Source: Blasia pusilla
Taxonomy: Eukaryota; Marchantiophyta; Marchantiopsida; Blasiales
Direction: 5' to 3'
NCBI GenBank assembly: GCA_050084515.1
Contig: CM114271.1
Span: forward strand, 41,912,001-41,976,000
Length of the DNA stretch: 64,000 bases
Shown here in pieces: positions 50,069-60,959 of the stretch. The notes under the pieces were generated by a model. The model was given only the letters and a program-made list of their open reading frames with translations. It was not told the origin of the DNA and did no database searches. A program made the translations under genes and the position numbers. Numbering within the stretch: position 1 is the stretch's first letter; each line of letters starts with the position of its first letter.

Positions 50069-53000
50069 TCAAAGTGGTTTGTTTAAAATACTTCGCACTT
50101 CTTTGAGGGACACAATTGGTTGGTGGATTCCTACTCCTACCTCCAACTCTCTTAAAACTACCAACAACACATAGTACATGTGCTTACAAGGGAAATACCT
50201 TTTGCCACTTGTCTCTCTTTGGACAAAGTCATCACATGAACATGTGGGAAAGCAACAGATGTGCACCACACACACCCCTGTGACACTTGAATTTACAGTG
50301 TTGTTCCTGACCCAATACATCCTTCCTATTCCATTGCCACTCTGGACATCTTTCGTGGCGATGATCTCCATTTTTGCCTCCCGAGCTGATGCAATTTGCT
50401 TTGCTCTCTCCACCATTGGCCTACACATTTTGTTTCTCTTCACCCCATATCTAGACTCAAACAGAAATAGTGGATTGAGATCATCCACCTTCTCTGAGTA
50501 CATGTTGACATCAATCTTGGGTTGAATACAAAATGCAAAGGTCTCTATAATGCAAACATGCTCTGAACTTCCTCCGTGTGCAAGTCTGAAATCGACACTT
50601 GTAAGATTTTCCACTTTGTCTTGAGTGCAATTCGTACCTACGGCGATGGGCCAAATCGTGGGGGTATTCCCCGGAGCTCCAATGGCAGCCGGATAAGACT
50701 TCCGGAAAGCGCACGATTCATTTGGGAAAAAGAAGTACTTCAATTGATCCCCGGTCCTCGTGAAACGATCAAAGGTTTTGAGTCCCCAAAACCCAGGCAG
50801 TGGTCGTCCAGTCCTTGTACAATTCTTAATTAGGAAAGTGCCACATGCTCTCCTAATGCCATCAGATCCTGCCTTGCAAGTGGGTCCACGACCGGGGTTG
50901 CTCTGGGATATATGCCACCGTTTCAAGTTGCAATCCACCTCCATGACCGGAATCCCATATTGTTGAACCACCCAAGCGACCGAATGTTGCGAACTTCCAA
51001 CAACGGAGGGCTTTTGAAATAAAACATTCACTGATTTTGGAGAAGTTACTCCATCACGGATTTGGGAGCAGTCCGGGGTCCCCGAATACCTGGGCAGCGT
51101 AATTTCCTCATCCAAATCAATCACCGGATTTGTTTCTCAATGCTGCCTCTTCACATGCTTGAAGTCAAGATACTTATCTGGTCTCCACGAGTCTCGCTCG
51201 GATTGCTCTACCACCATCTGTATGGGACTTCGTGAAACGCGCCCATGAATATCCCCACCAATGTGTACGTCTTGCTCGAGGGGAGTTCCTGCTACACACC
51301 GGTCAAAGGCTTCCACAAAGAGTTTTTCATCACCAGATCTCACAACCGCCCTCACATAGAGCTCGTAGATCAAAGGCCCCCTTCCTTTTGTTATGCCTTT
51401 TGTGAGGAAGATATGGGATGCTGTAGATTGTAGGATTGCTCTTGCCTGGTCTTGTTGGCATGCCTCCACAAGTGAAATTATTTGGCATGCTTGTGACGAC
51501 CTCCAAGAGGAATGAACACTTTCTGCTCCACTTGTGTTGGGGCAGAGGGCATTTTCATGAATGTTCAATCCCTGCAACGACGGCAATGTGAGAAGGGAAC
51601 GAAAATAACTCAGAAGTCGGAGAATTAAGCTACCTGTCGGAATCGGACGGGTTGCAAGGCTGAGGCATCCCATGAACGACTTTGTGACCCGTCGGGTCCC
51701 GACGTTTTGCAACACCCAGGAACCACCTACTGCAACCCGTCCGATTCCGATGGGTTGCAAGAACCTTTGGCCACTCTGGGCTGGAAGATCCAAGTGCAAG
51801 TCATCCAAAACCCATCCGGGTCGAACTATTTCCAGGCCTTGTATGCATGTGACTTGCATACTTGTATATGGGTTGCACCAAAATTCTTGATGCAACCCGT
51901 CCGTTTCCGACGGGTTGCATACGCGGGCAACCCGTCGGTTTCCGACTGGTTGCACACTCAGAAAACCTGTCCGTTTCCGACCGGTTGCATACTCAGGCAA
52001 CCCGTCTGTTTTCGACGAGTTGCACACTCGGGCAACCCGTCTGTCTCCGAGGGGTTGCACACTCGCGCAACCTGTCGCATCCGACAAGTTGCTTGGTTTC
52101 TTCGGTTTGAAATCCCTATAGTGCCCACACTTCTCAACTTGAGCTGCAACTTTTCATATAATTCTCAGCGTGAGCTTGACAAGACAAAATAGTGAACTCA
52201 CCTGCTGCATGAAGTTTCCCCATTGTCTCATACGTACAGTCCACCAACTCAGCCAAGAGCACAACTCTTTGTACTTCCCCTCAATCGCATGTTTCCTCCA
52301 CCACCCATGAAGTTCTTCTTGGCATTCCATGGCCCGTTTCAAGGTTTTGCTGTCCTTGCAGCGTTGGAGTAGAGTGACATGCTCTGTCCTCTTATTCTCC
52401 TTGATGCAAGATTTGGTGTACCGGGTCACAGACTGTTGCCAATGGAAAGCATCCGACCTTTCCCTCTCCGGTTGAACCTCTCCAGCCCAGAACACTTCCC
52501 TGATAGCAATCCACCCAAGTTGTGCATTGTCCGCCATGAACCCATAAATTTCCGGAGGTGGCCATTTGTTTTCCTTCACCACCTCCAATAAGAGTAACCA
52601 GCACATCTTCAAACTGCCAACGTCTTCTACTTTTACTTCACAGACAAATATAGTTTTGAGTCCTGAATTGCAAGATGGGCCTTCACATAACTCAAAGAAC
52701 AAAGATTGTGTCTTACCCGCTCGAAGATTGGGTCGGTGTCTTGGCCCGCCAACTGCTCTGGGACAGCAGTTGGCAAGTCCACTAGAAACTCGTCGATCCG
52801 ATAGAGGTCGATTTCTTCCGCCGGGCTAAGAGACGAGGAAGACCGCTCTCGTGCTTCTTCAACGATGTCCACCATCTCCATGTTGGGGGTCCTCATGACC
52901 TCATCGTCCGTCATTTGAACTTCGGCCGTTTCCTCTATATTGATTGTGTCCGCGGACTTCATCGGGGATATTTCCTGCATCTCAACACTTTCGATTGGAT

Positions 53001-53344
53001 GGGCCGGGCTTTCTTCAATGGCAATCGCTTTTTCCCTTCGAGATTTTGCCAATTCTGCTCTCCTCACCGACGCGTCTATACGCTTCTTTTCACGCTTTTC
53101 CTCGTCAATCCTTTGCTTCAAGGCCTGCGATGACTTAGCCTCTGCGTTCTGTTTTTCGAGCGCCTCCTCAATACATTTTGCAAGAAGCTCCTGCTTGTGC
53201 ATATCCGCTTCCCTTTTGCGCTCCTCGATCTCTTGTTGCCTTAATCTCATTGGCCGAACAAGGCTCTGGAGATGGTGACGTAGGAGTCTTGGACTTGGGA
53301 GTGAAGCTCCCAGCCTTGCTTGCTTGAGTTTTTTTCCTCGTCAT
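50069..53344 (-). pseudogene. MULE-type transposase-like protein with SWIM zinc finger, C-terminal half
   Basis: Exons on the minus strand are 53344-52717, 52662-52202 and 51571-50069, with GT-AG introns. Exon 1 (MTRKKTQASKAGSFTPKSKT) encodes a coiled coil (IEERKREADMHKQELLAKCI) with a one-base shift near 53250. Exon 2 is the MULE catalytic block: YGFMADNAQLGWIAIREVFW (Asp), ERERSDAFHWQQSVTRYTK and LSWWTVRMRQWGNFMQQ. Exon 3 has SGAESVHSSWRSSQA, ITKGRGPLIYELYV and, near 50210, the SWIM finger CSCDD...FPCKHMYYVLLVVL, ending at 50069. A TGA at 51137-51139 interrupts exon 3. Such proteins are Mutator-like transposases or domesticated relatives. The expected N-terminal DNA-binding part is missing here and appears on the opposite strand at 54661-56259. 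Confidence 0.75.
51892..52101. repeat. 35-bp palindromic tandem array, six units
   Basis: Units start at 51892, 51927, 51962, 51997, 52032 and 52067, exactly 35 bp apart. Each has a left arm near GCAACCCGTC, a variable centre and a right arm near GACGGGTTGC. The array lies in the intron between exons 2 and 3 of the SWIM gene. Single related palindromes occur at 51640-51660 and 51737-51765. It is not CRISPR. Confidence 0.85.
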
Positions 53345-53399
53345 TGTTCCCGAAAATGCCTCCTATGGACAAGGAAATTTGTTTCTGTGCATGATGAGT

Positions 53400-53541
53400 C
53401 GCCTCGAGGAGTCACCTTGATGAGTCGCCTTGCTGATGTTGCAATGAGTCGCCTTGATTAGTCGCTTGAATCGTCTCGCGATCGTTTGCTCGAATCGTCT
53501 TGCGATCGCTCGCTCGAATCGACTCGCGATGAGTCGCCGTG
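53400..53541. repeat. 140-bp duplicated block, copy 1
   Basis: Sequence from GCCTCGAGGAGTCACCTTGA to CTCGCGATGAGTCGCC is repeated at 53800-53937. It contains runs of GAGTCGCCTTGA and CGCGATCGCTCGCTCGAATC. It lies just upstream of the SWIM gene start, so it could be promoter sequence. Confidence 0.7.
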
Positions 53542-53799
53542 TAAAGCGCCCCTTGGTATCTGGTCAACTGTTGCGCGGAAGAGCAATTGAGTTCACGAAA
53601 CCAATAACCGGAAATGAGCGAACCCTCGCCTATTTATACTTTTCGAGCCGTTGGGTTGCATTGTCGTTCCGACGGCGACGTGTCGGCCGTTATGGAAGTC
53701 TGGACGTGAAAACCACCAACCCAACAGCTCCGACGGGTTGCACGCTTCCCGCGGGATCTAGGCATCCGTCCATCCTAGCAACCCGTCGGAGACCAATAG

Positions 53800-53937
53800 G
53801 TTGCCTCGAGGAGTCGTCTTGAGGAGTCACCTTGCTGATGTTGCAATGAGTCGCCTTGATTAGTCGCTCGAATTGTCTCGCGATCGTTTGCTCGAATGGT
53901 CTTGCGATCGCTCGCTCGAATCATCTCGCGATGAGTC
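53800..53937. repeat. 140-bp duplicated block, copy 2
   Basis: The second copy of the block at 53400-53541, about 400 bp away, with a few substitutions. Confidence 0.7.
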
Positions 53938-53959
53938 CATCCTGGAAACCCATCTTAGA

Positions 53960-54400
53960 CCGACATGTTGCGCGCCTCCACCATCCTCGGGCAACAACGC
54001 GAGGTACCCGCGCAAACCGTCGGAGACCAGGGCGTTGCACGGGTCTTGGGATAACAAGGCGGGGCACCCGCGCAACTCGTCGGAGGCCGACGGGTTGCAC
54101 GCTTCCTTCATGTAATCGTTACAAGGCGAGGAACTTGCGCAACCCGCTGAGGCCGATGGGTTGTGCGCCTCCCCTATCTTTGGGCAAGAAGGCGGGGCAC
54201 CCGGGCACTCGTCGGAGGCCGACGCGTTGCATGCTTCCTTCATTTAAGTGTTACAAGGTTAGGCACTTGCGCAATCCATCCGAATCCGACGGGTTGCACG
54301 CTTCCCTTATCTTGGGGTAATAGGCGAGGTACCAGGGCAACATGTCCGTTAGCGACAGGTTGCACGCTTTTCTATCCCTCCGGTAACAATGCGACAACGC
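53960..54400. repeat. 60-66 bp array of palindromic units
   Basis: Units of the form GCGCAACxCGTCGGAGGCCG, ACGGGTTGCACGCTTCC and a GGxAACAAGGCGxGGCAC spacer start near 54010, 54072, 54137, 54204, 54267 and 54336. The palindrome is the one seen at 51892-52101, but the spacer is longer and different. Confidence 0.7.
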
Positions 54401-54660
54401 ATAGTTCCGAGGCAACCTTTAACAATCCGACGGGTCATAAGATCTACCCTGAGTTGGACAATCCCGCAAAAGTACCCAACGATTGGTTGCCTTAGCAAAT
54501 GCAAGCGATGTATCGTGTTTGATGCTAGCAGTCACTCATATTCTGTCAGGAGAATTTAAGTCCCTATTCGCTATAAATTAAACATTCTCATTCTCATTCT
54601 CATACCCATTCCCATTTTTATCCTCATTCTTATTATTAGTCTCCTCCCGGTGGAATCTTT

Positions 54661-56259
54661 CGGGAATGGATAATTATGTGAAGCTCACTTATGGCAGTCA
54701 TCTAGTGGCCCTTCCTCAATCAGAAATCGTTCGACCGCAAGCTCGTGAGTCTTGAAATCATAGCAGTGGATGAAAATTTTCTCTCAGTTCGATTTCTTCT
54801 CCAAATTGGAACCATCTTTGTATCCAAGGATGTTAGGGTGGACGGTACGGAGGACATAATAGGTGAGACATTCCAGCTAGTGATTGCAGACCGTAAAGTA
54901 TGGAATCTCCTACCTCTAGAAAATGGTCAATATAGAGTTTACGGCTTGCCTCTTAATTCCTCAATTTCCCAAGTAGACGGTTGAGAATTTCCTAGTGCGC
55001 CGAGCTCTACGTTTGCAACTCCTACCTTAGTAGATCAGGCATTGATTCCAACTTCATACGCTCGTAACAATGTTGTACTTCCTGAAGACATTCCGAATGT
55101 CGTCAACCTCAGTGGATCTGTCGGACATCAACCGGGCCCTCTGTCCGCCTACTCGTTCCTCTTGCGAGTATCAGGCAATAGATTTCTATTGTCTCTGGCC
55201 TTGAAAATGTTCAAGCACATTCTTGTCGACGAACTGCCACCCACGTACGATGGTAATTGCATTTTTGAGTTGCCTCCACTTGCTGCTCCTGCTCAAAAGA
55301 AAGATGTAGGACGCTTGAAGGCTATGGACAGAAAGTATGATTGTCATCGATGGTGCAGGATTCAACGGACTAATGCTTCAATTCCAGATGGTCCTTGGAT
55401 TTTCTCCGGCCGCCAAAGCATTGGAGCCTTGGAGTGTAGAAGTCCAGCATGCCCGTATCTAGAGCGCAACAGGCGGGTCAATACGTCGCAATTCCCCCTC
55501 AAGAATGCAGAAACTCCATATGAGGTCAGTGCCACCATACCGCTGGATGGCCATCGATGTCCTCATTGTCAGGCATCCCCTTTCTACGTTGGAGCGTGTC
55601 CTGCATACATATTTTTCATTGTCCACGAATTTGGCTTCACGTCATAGTACACAAGGCTGGCAGTTCATGTTGGCTCCCACACTCATCCTGTGACCGATGC
55701 AATTCAGAGACACATCAAGGAGGATGTGGCGAAGAAAGTGGCCGAGGGCTACAGAAACTCTTCGGGTTCAAAGCCCGGAGTGATCAAGCTCACAACAACA
55801 TCACAAATTTGTGAACAATTTCTTGGAATCCCTGGACAGAGCGAGATCACGCCTGCTGAGGAGAAACAACTTTGGGAAAATCTCGCATTTCTCGCTGATC
55901 CTGAATGCTTCCGGAATTTGCTGCGTCAAATAAGGGTACTGGATGGAAAGACGGCCGAAATGGATGCCATTTCCAGAATCAAGGCCAACTCCAGATTTCC
56001 ATTCATTCAGAGATGGCAGTTCATGGGCCAGGGAGGCAAAGGATCCAAGGCCTATGTCTTCAAAATATCAACGACATGTCCGTCGAGTGGCCTCGATCTT
56101 ATAGATCGAATGAGGGAAGGGGAAAATCTTTACGGGAGCTGGGTAAGCTTTGATATTTTCTACAGAGTGCTGAACGGATGGTTGACAATGGGTGCTCACG
56201 TTTATGACCATGTGGAGGAGGCAATTCAGTGTAGTTTATTGACCTTGTCCCCGTTATGA
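54661..56259 (+). pseudogene. MULE-type SWIM protein, N-terminal half
   Basis: The plus strand gives MDNYVKLTYGSHLVALPQSE, then after a shift IIAVDENFLSVRFLLQIGTI and LPLENGQYRVYGLPLNSS. Next (55042-56259) come DELPPTYDGNCIFELPPLAA, MDRKYDCHRWCRIQ, a Cys-rich zinc module (LECRSPACPYLE ... HRCPHC), a TAG at 55645, YTRLAVHVGSHTHPV (His pair), FPFIQRWQFMGQGGKGSKAY, SSGLDLIDRMREGENL and WLTMGAHVYDH. These are the DNA-binding front and the start of the catalytic fold of the family whose back half lies at 50069-53344 on the minus strand. It breaks off where the other half begins. Stops and shifts make it non-functional unless spliced around. Confidence 0.7.
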
Positions 56260-57540
56260 CAGGTGATAAAGCAGATGGCACTGATGGAGGGCCAGAACGC
56301 CCCAAAAATTCCACTTTGCCGATTGCGGACAATGGAGTACGTCCGCGAAATTCAGTCTGACGAGGATATTTCAAAGCTGAAACAATCGGCAGCGACAGCA
56401 TCCTACGTCGACAGCTTCCCTCCGTTCTATATTCAGCCTTACGATGAACATGGAACCGAAGGGCTGGTTACGGAGGAGGACTTGGAGGGGGGCTGGTATT
56501 TTGGCAGGAGAAAGGAAGAGAGGAAGAGAGGAGAGTCTCTCTTCAAAATAAAGGGCCAAATCCGCCTCCTCTCTTCAAAACTTTTTGACATATTTGAAAT
56601 TATTGTTTGCTTTCAAATTCATGAAATTTTTAGAAGAGAGTAGGCAGAGGTCCACATTTGGGCCAAACGAAACCTCCTTTTTCCAGGGGGCGAAAAACAA
56701 GTAGACATCATAAGACCACTACAAACATTTTTCCATCACTCTCCATGTGAGCCTAAATTTCTTCACATTGCCTGTCTCAGTCTACACTAAGCTGTGCCCA
56801 GGGCTATTTTTGTTGGAGGACCATTGGAAAATAATTTGACCAGAAGTAGCAATCTCATCTCAATGAAAGGTTCAAATAAAGACTCTAATGGTGGTCTCAA
56901 CAGACTACGGTGCTTTTCAAGGTTTAACTTCTCGGAATATTTGGTTGACATTATGGATTGACATCTCTTCTTGCAAAAGAAAGGCACAAGGAAATGCCTA
57001 TAAATGATTGTTGACTCTTCTTGCAGGAGGCATCAATACTCATCATACATTATGGAAAACCATTGGCAACATAGTACCAAAATGAGAATTTTTGAGCTTC
57101 CCCTATTCCCAAGTGTCTCTGAAGTATTAATGTATCATGAGACCTCACACGGATACGCATCGGGTACGATGCCAACCTCTCTTTTTGCAGGGATTGTTGC
57201 TTGCATCATGGCCTTCCCTGAATTGCCCCATAATGAATTCTCAAGACCAACTTTGTGAAATGTGAACACACAAGACGATAATTGAACCAAAAGATTGTTA
57301 GCTGTCTGGAGTAAAGAGGAACTGATGTCCCTTCATTCAGATCCTAAATTTGAGAAACCGAGAAGTTGCACCCCTCCCAATCCGTCAGAATTTTATAGGT
57401 TGCAACTCTTGCAACCCGTCGGAATCAGATGGCTTGCACCCCTTGCAAGCAAGCTCACCATAACTAAGGAAAGATTTTGAGAAGTGATTCCATTCCACCC
57501 TGCACCCACGAAGATCCAACTGGTTGGGAATCGGAAATGG
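56260..57540. other. Short unrecognised frame, then non-coding
   Basis: 56263-56510 is open on the plus strand (MALMEGQNAPKIPLCRLRTM, SFPPFYIQPYDEHGTEGL). It may be a downstream exon of the preceding half-gene. GAGA-rich sequence GGAAGAGAGGAAGAGAGGAG at 56514-56533 recurs at 49676-49698. The rest to 57540 shows no gene. Confidence 0.4.
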
Positions 57541-58240
57541 CAATCCGACAAGTAGTAGGAATCCAGCACGTCTTAGAGAAGAAAAGAAGCCTACAATTGG
57601 TTTGATGATACTAGGGGAACGAGCCAAAAGTGAAGAAGCCCGCCAAAATGCCTCAGAAGTTGGTCTCATAGGGAAAGAGTTCGATCACTCAAGCAACCAA
57701 CCTGTCGGAATCCGATAGCTTGCGTGGAAATGGTTAAAAAGTTGCAGTGGTCAAAAAGTGAAAAGTTGCAACCCGTCGGAATCAGATGGGTTGCAAAATA
57801 AACATTGTGAGTAGCTAGACGAACACAATCGACAAGTCCAAAAAAAATATTCAGCAAACTTTTACAAACACCATCATCGTTTGAAAAATCTTGTCCTTTA
57901 TTACATCCGAAGGAAGCTCGAAAATGTATATTTGATCTAGTCTATGATTTCTTCAGCCTCGTCATCTACAAATTTACTCCTAACTCTCCTAGGTTCCTGT
58001 ACAAAAGGAATGTCCTAGGATACAAGTGGCTCCTCTGGCCGATTGTAGACGGGGATCGAAAATGTTGGCGAATTCGAGAGCCTTGGCACCCCTAGGTACA
58101 CCATAACGGTCCCATGTAACCTGATTTGAGTCCCACTGCCTTCCTCGGCAGTAAATCTTGTACGCTCTGCAAGGTAACATCCATCTAGTATCAATATGTG
58201 CTACGTCCTTGGAGACACCATCATGTCCTCAGCCCGGTAG
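57541..58240. repeat. Segmental tandem duplication, unit 1
   Basis: 57548-57986 is repeated at 58245-58670 with about 10 percent change (for example CCACAACACGTCTTAGAGAAG-like starts, GTGGTCAAAAAGTGAAAAGT, AACACCATCATCGTT). The unit spacing is about 697 bp. Each copy contains a GCAACCCGTCGG palindrome. Confidence 0.75.
57899..58200 (-). pseudogene. 3' end of an unrecognised protein
   Basis: The minus strand gives LPCRAYKIYCRGRQWDSNQV, TWDRYGVPRGAKALEFANI and, after a shift, a short acidic tail (DDEAEEIID) with a stop. The same acidic tail occurs at 58580-58680 after the methyltransferase-like gene. This suggests two copies of one gene 3' end; the function is unknown. Confidence 0.4.
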
Positions 58241-58680
58241 TAGGAATCCAACACGTCTTAGAGAAGAGAGGAAGCCTAAGACTTTTTTGACAAAACTAGG
58301 GGAAGGTGCTAAAGTGAAGAAGCCCGCCAGAATGCCTGTAAAGTTGGACTAACAGGGAAAGAGTCCGATCACTCACGCAGCCAACCTGTCGAAATCCGAC
58401 ACGTTGCTTGGAAGTGGTTAAAAAGGTACAGTGGTCAAAAAGTGAAAAGTTGCAACCCGTGGCAATCCGACGGGTTGCAATATGAAGTGTCGGAGTACAT
58501 AGACAATCACAATCGATAAGACCAAAAAAGAAATTCAGCAAAATTTTACAAACACCATCATCGTTCAAAAAAATCTTGTCCTTTATTACATCTGAAGGAA
58601 GCTCGGAACTGTACATTTGATGTATTCTATGAATTCTTCTGCCTCGTCATCAAATAAGTCCTTACTCCAAAACGTTGCAG
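58241..58680. repeat. Segmental tandem duplication, unit 2
   Basis: The second copy of 57541-57986. It ends next to the methyltransferase-like frame. The minus strand encodes DLFDDEAEEFIEYIKCTVPS, then FLQM and a stop. Confidence 0.75.
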
Positions 58681-58708
58681 TCAAGCTGGGTCATTGAGTT
58701 CTTTGAAC

Positions 58709-60796
58709 TCACTCGTCATCGGTCGAGAGCTCTTCCAAAATTACTGTCAACCTTGCCCTCCCGATTTTCCGAATCGTGGGAAGTGACGATGGTGTCACTA
58801 CCAATGGTGGGTGTGGAACCGGAGCTGTCGGCTTCGGAGGAGAGTTGTACGCCCCAACTAGCCTATCATAATCTGCCTTTGCCTCTTTACAAAGGTCAAA
58901 CAGTTCCTGCCTTCCCTCAAGGCAGAGAATTTTCCTGCCACTCTGCCAGACGCCTCTGATACTCGCCCCTGAAAGGCCCACTAAGTCGAACACCAAGTCA
59001 CCCGGCTTTGAGCAGAGCTCAATGAGCATTTGCATCAGCGCTGGTGACTTTTCCCTTCCTCCAAGTAAGGGGTACCATTTTCCATGTAAATTCCCGGAGG
59101 GGGAATTGCATCAACTATCTAAGGTGTATCCATCCGAGCATGGATCAACTGGATCGAGGATCTGAAACACTTGGAAGTTGTGCTCGGGCCTTACAAAACA
59201 GTAGACAAAGGAGTGATCCATCTGGTAAGAAGCAGGTTGGAAAAAATGTCAACAACAAGAAAGAGCTAATTTCAGTATGCAACAACAAGAAAAGTATACT
59301 ATCAGAATGGTGACATAATGTGCAACTCGTTCCCAAAGAACTTCGCTTAACCCCAGATAACTTAGTTATAGTCATAACATTGGAGCAACCTGTCAGAGTC
59401 AGACGGGTTGTTTTACAAGTGTTTGCCATGAGCAACCTGTCGGAAGGCGACAGGTTGCTGGCTTAGAGCACCCCATGGTTGGCTAAGAGCAACCCGTCGC
59501 TTTCAGAAGGGTTGCATCATTCCAGAAACACAAGGAAAAAGCATAAGCACTTGCAATCCGTCGGGTTGCATTCACCCAATGGAGACTTGCATTCAATTTG
59601 CAACCCTTCGCTTTCAGACAGATTGCACCACCAAAGTCTCTAGCTCAAACAATCCGCCGGGTTGCATGCAAAGATGCAACCCGTTGGAGAAAGACAATTA
59701 GGATATGGATTTAGAGCCCTTACCCGGATTTGACTCGTCGTAGATCGGAGTGGGTACTCGTTCTTGATGACCCACGATTGCGCCGTCCTCCACTTCAACG
59801 ATCTCTTGACGCACTACAAGTTGAAGAGCTCGTCCTGGCTCCCTCCAGTCAAAACTAAGAAACAGCCCTTGTCATTGAGATAAGCGTCTGCAAAGGAAAA
59901 CAGGAGCGCAATCTGGTCATAAGAAAGAGGGACATTCCAGTCTAGGATACCGTGGGACAGATTCTCGTCCCACAAGCGCAACCCCGAGGGCAAATCAGCG
60001 ACGAGGAGATCCACCGCCACCTCTTCCACCTCCCCATGGACCGTCCAGGGAGCGTGCCCGTTTTGTTGAAGCTTCCGTCCCAGCATTGTCAATTTCTTGA
60101 TGGCGGGTGTTGATGCTTGGGAACTGAAACTTTTCAGCTCATCCAGAAGATTACTGCACTAAATGATGACGCTTGTCCGGGTTGTTGTTTCTCTATGTCT
60201 TCCCAAGGATGATGGAGTGTATTCCACATCCTGGTCTGCTCCCTGGGACAACCATGGCGCCTCTTGCTTCCGCTTCTCCCGAGTCTGCGGTCGGCTTGTT
60301 GGGGTCTCTATTACCTAGACTCTAGTGGAGTTTTTTTGCGGAGGACCTGGTCCGACCCTCTCTCCCCGCTCGCCCGGACGATTCGGCTCTCGCCTTGAAT
60401 TCTCAGCCTCTCTTTGGGAAGACTCGGCCTCGGAATTCTTCGATCCCCTCGCCTTGGATTTGAGACCCGTTGTAGATTTGTCCTTGGCGGTAACAACCTT
60501 GGACATCAACTCCGCTGTCTCGAGGGCTTGCTCCTCCGCATCTCCTTCGAAAAAGTCTTCAAGCTGCACAAAATTGGGGATGTTGTCCCTACCTGCGGCC
60601 ACTGCATCATAGAGAAGGCGTATATCTTCTTGGTTATGTCCTCATGGTCGTTGAAGTCCAGCCAGATCGGGCAATTCTCCACCTCCCAATCGAACATGCT
60701 TTGAGCCATCTCCATGTCGTACATGGAAAATGTCTCTCCATCAGGCGGAGAAGCCCACAATTTGTAGGCTGCCGGTATTTTTTGCCTTGGGCCCAA
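58709..60796 (-). pseudogene. N4/N6 DNA (amino-)methyltransferase-like gene, broken
   Basis: Pieces on the minus strand: 60796-60315 (YKLWASPPDGETFSMYDMEM, then IPNFVQLEDFFEGDAEEQAL and a charged tail); 60092 to about 59715 (VDLLVADLPSGLRLWDENLS, HGILDWNVPLSYDQIALLFS, YLNDKGCFLVLTGGSQDEL, then EIVEVEDGAIVGHQERVPTP and a GT donor at about 59726); and about 59121-58709 (MENGTPYLEEGKS, then LMQMLIELCSKPGDLVFDLV, GLSGASIRGVW and LCLEGRQELFDL). ADLP followed later by PGDLVFD is the order of beta-class amino-methyltransferases: catalytic D/S/N-P-P motif first, SAM motif (FxGxG-like) after. Both motifs are degenerate. One-base shifts occur near 60640, 59820 and 59045. A gypsy copy truncates it at about 60797. 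The product could methylate N4-cytosine or N6-adenine in DNA or RNA; the identification rests on motif order. Confidence 0.55.
59384..59700. repeat. Cluster of GCAACCYGTCGG palindromes in an intron
   Basis: Imperfect palindromes lie near 59384, 59433, 59489, 59548, 59600 and 59660. The one at 59433 (GCAACCTGTCG, GAAGG, CGACAGGTTGC) is perfect and has matching changes in both arms relative to the usual C and G. The cluster lies between exons of the methyltransferase-like gene. Confidence 0.7.
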
Positions 60797-60959
60797 GCTT
60801 AGGGGAGGTGAGAAACGACGCTTGACACAGTTCCTACGTGCTTATAGGAGTTGTTTTGCCTTAAGCATGAAGGAGTTGGGTGCTTTGGTTGGACCCGGTA
60901 TACGGATTGATTTGGCTAGTGATTCGCCAATCTTCCGTTGTCCCTAGCGATATAGTGAT

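Noticed and set aside
51892-52101. CRISPR array
   Set aside because: Repeat and spacer together are one constant 35-bp unit with no unique spacers, there are no cas genes, and the context is eukaryotic.
51672-52192. Plus-strand proteins made of a repeated GNPSVSD-like or TGCTLRQ-like unit
   Set aside because: A 35-bp repeat stays open in several frames at once; the array lies in an intron of a minus-strand gene.
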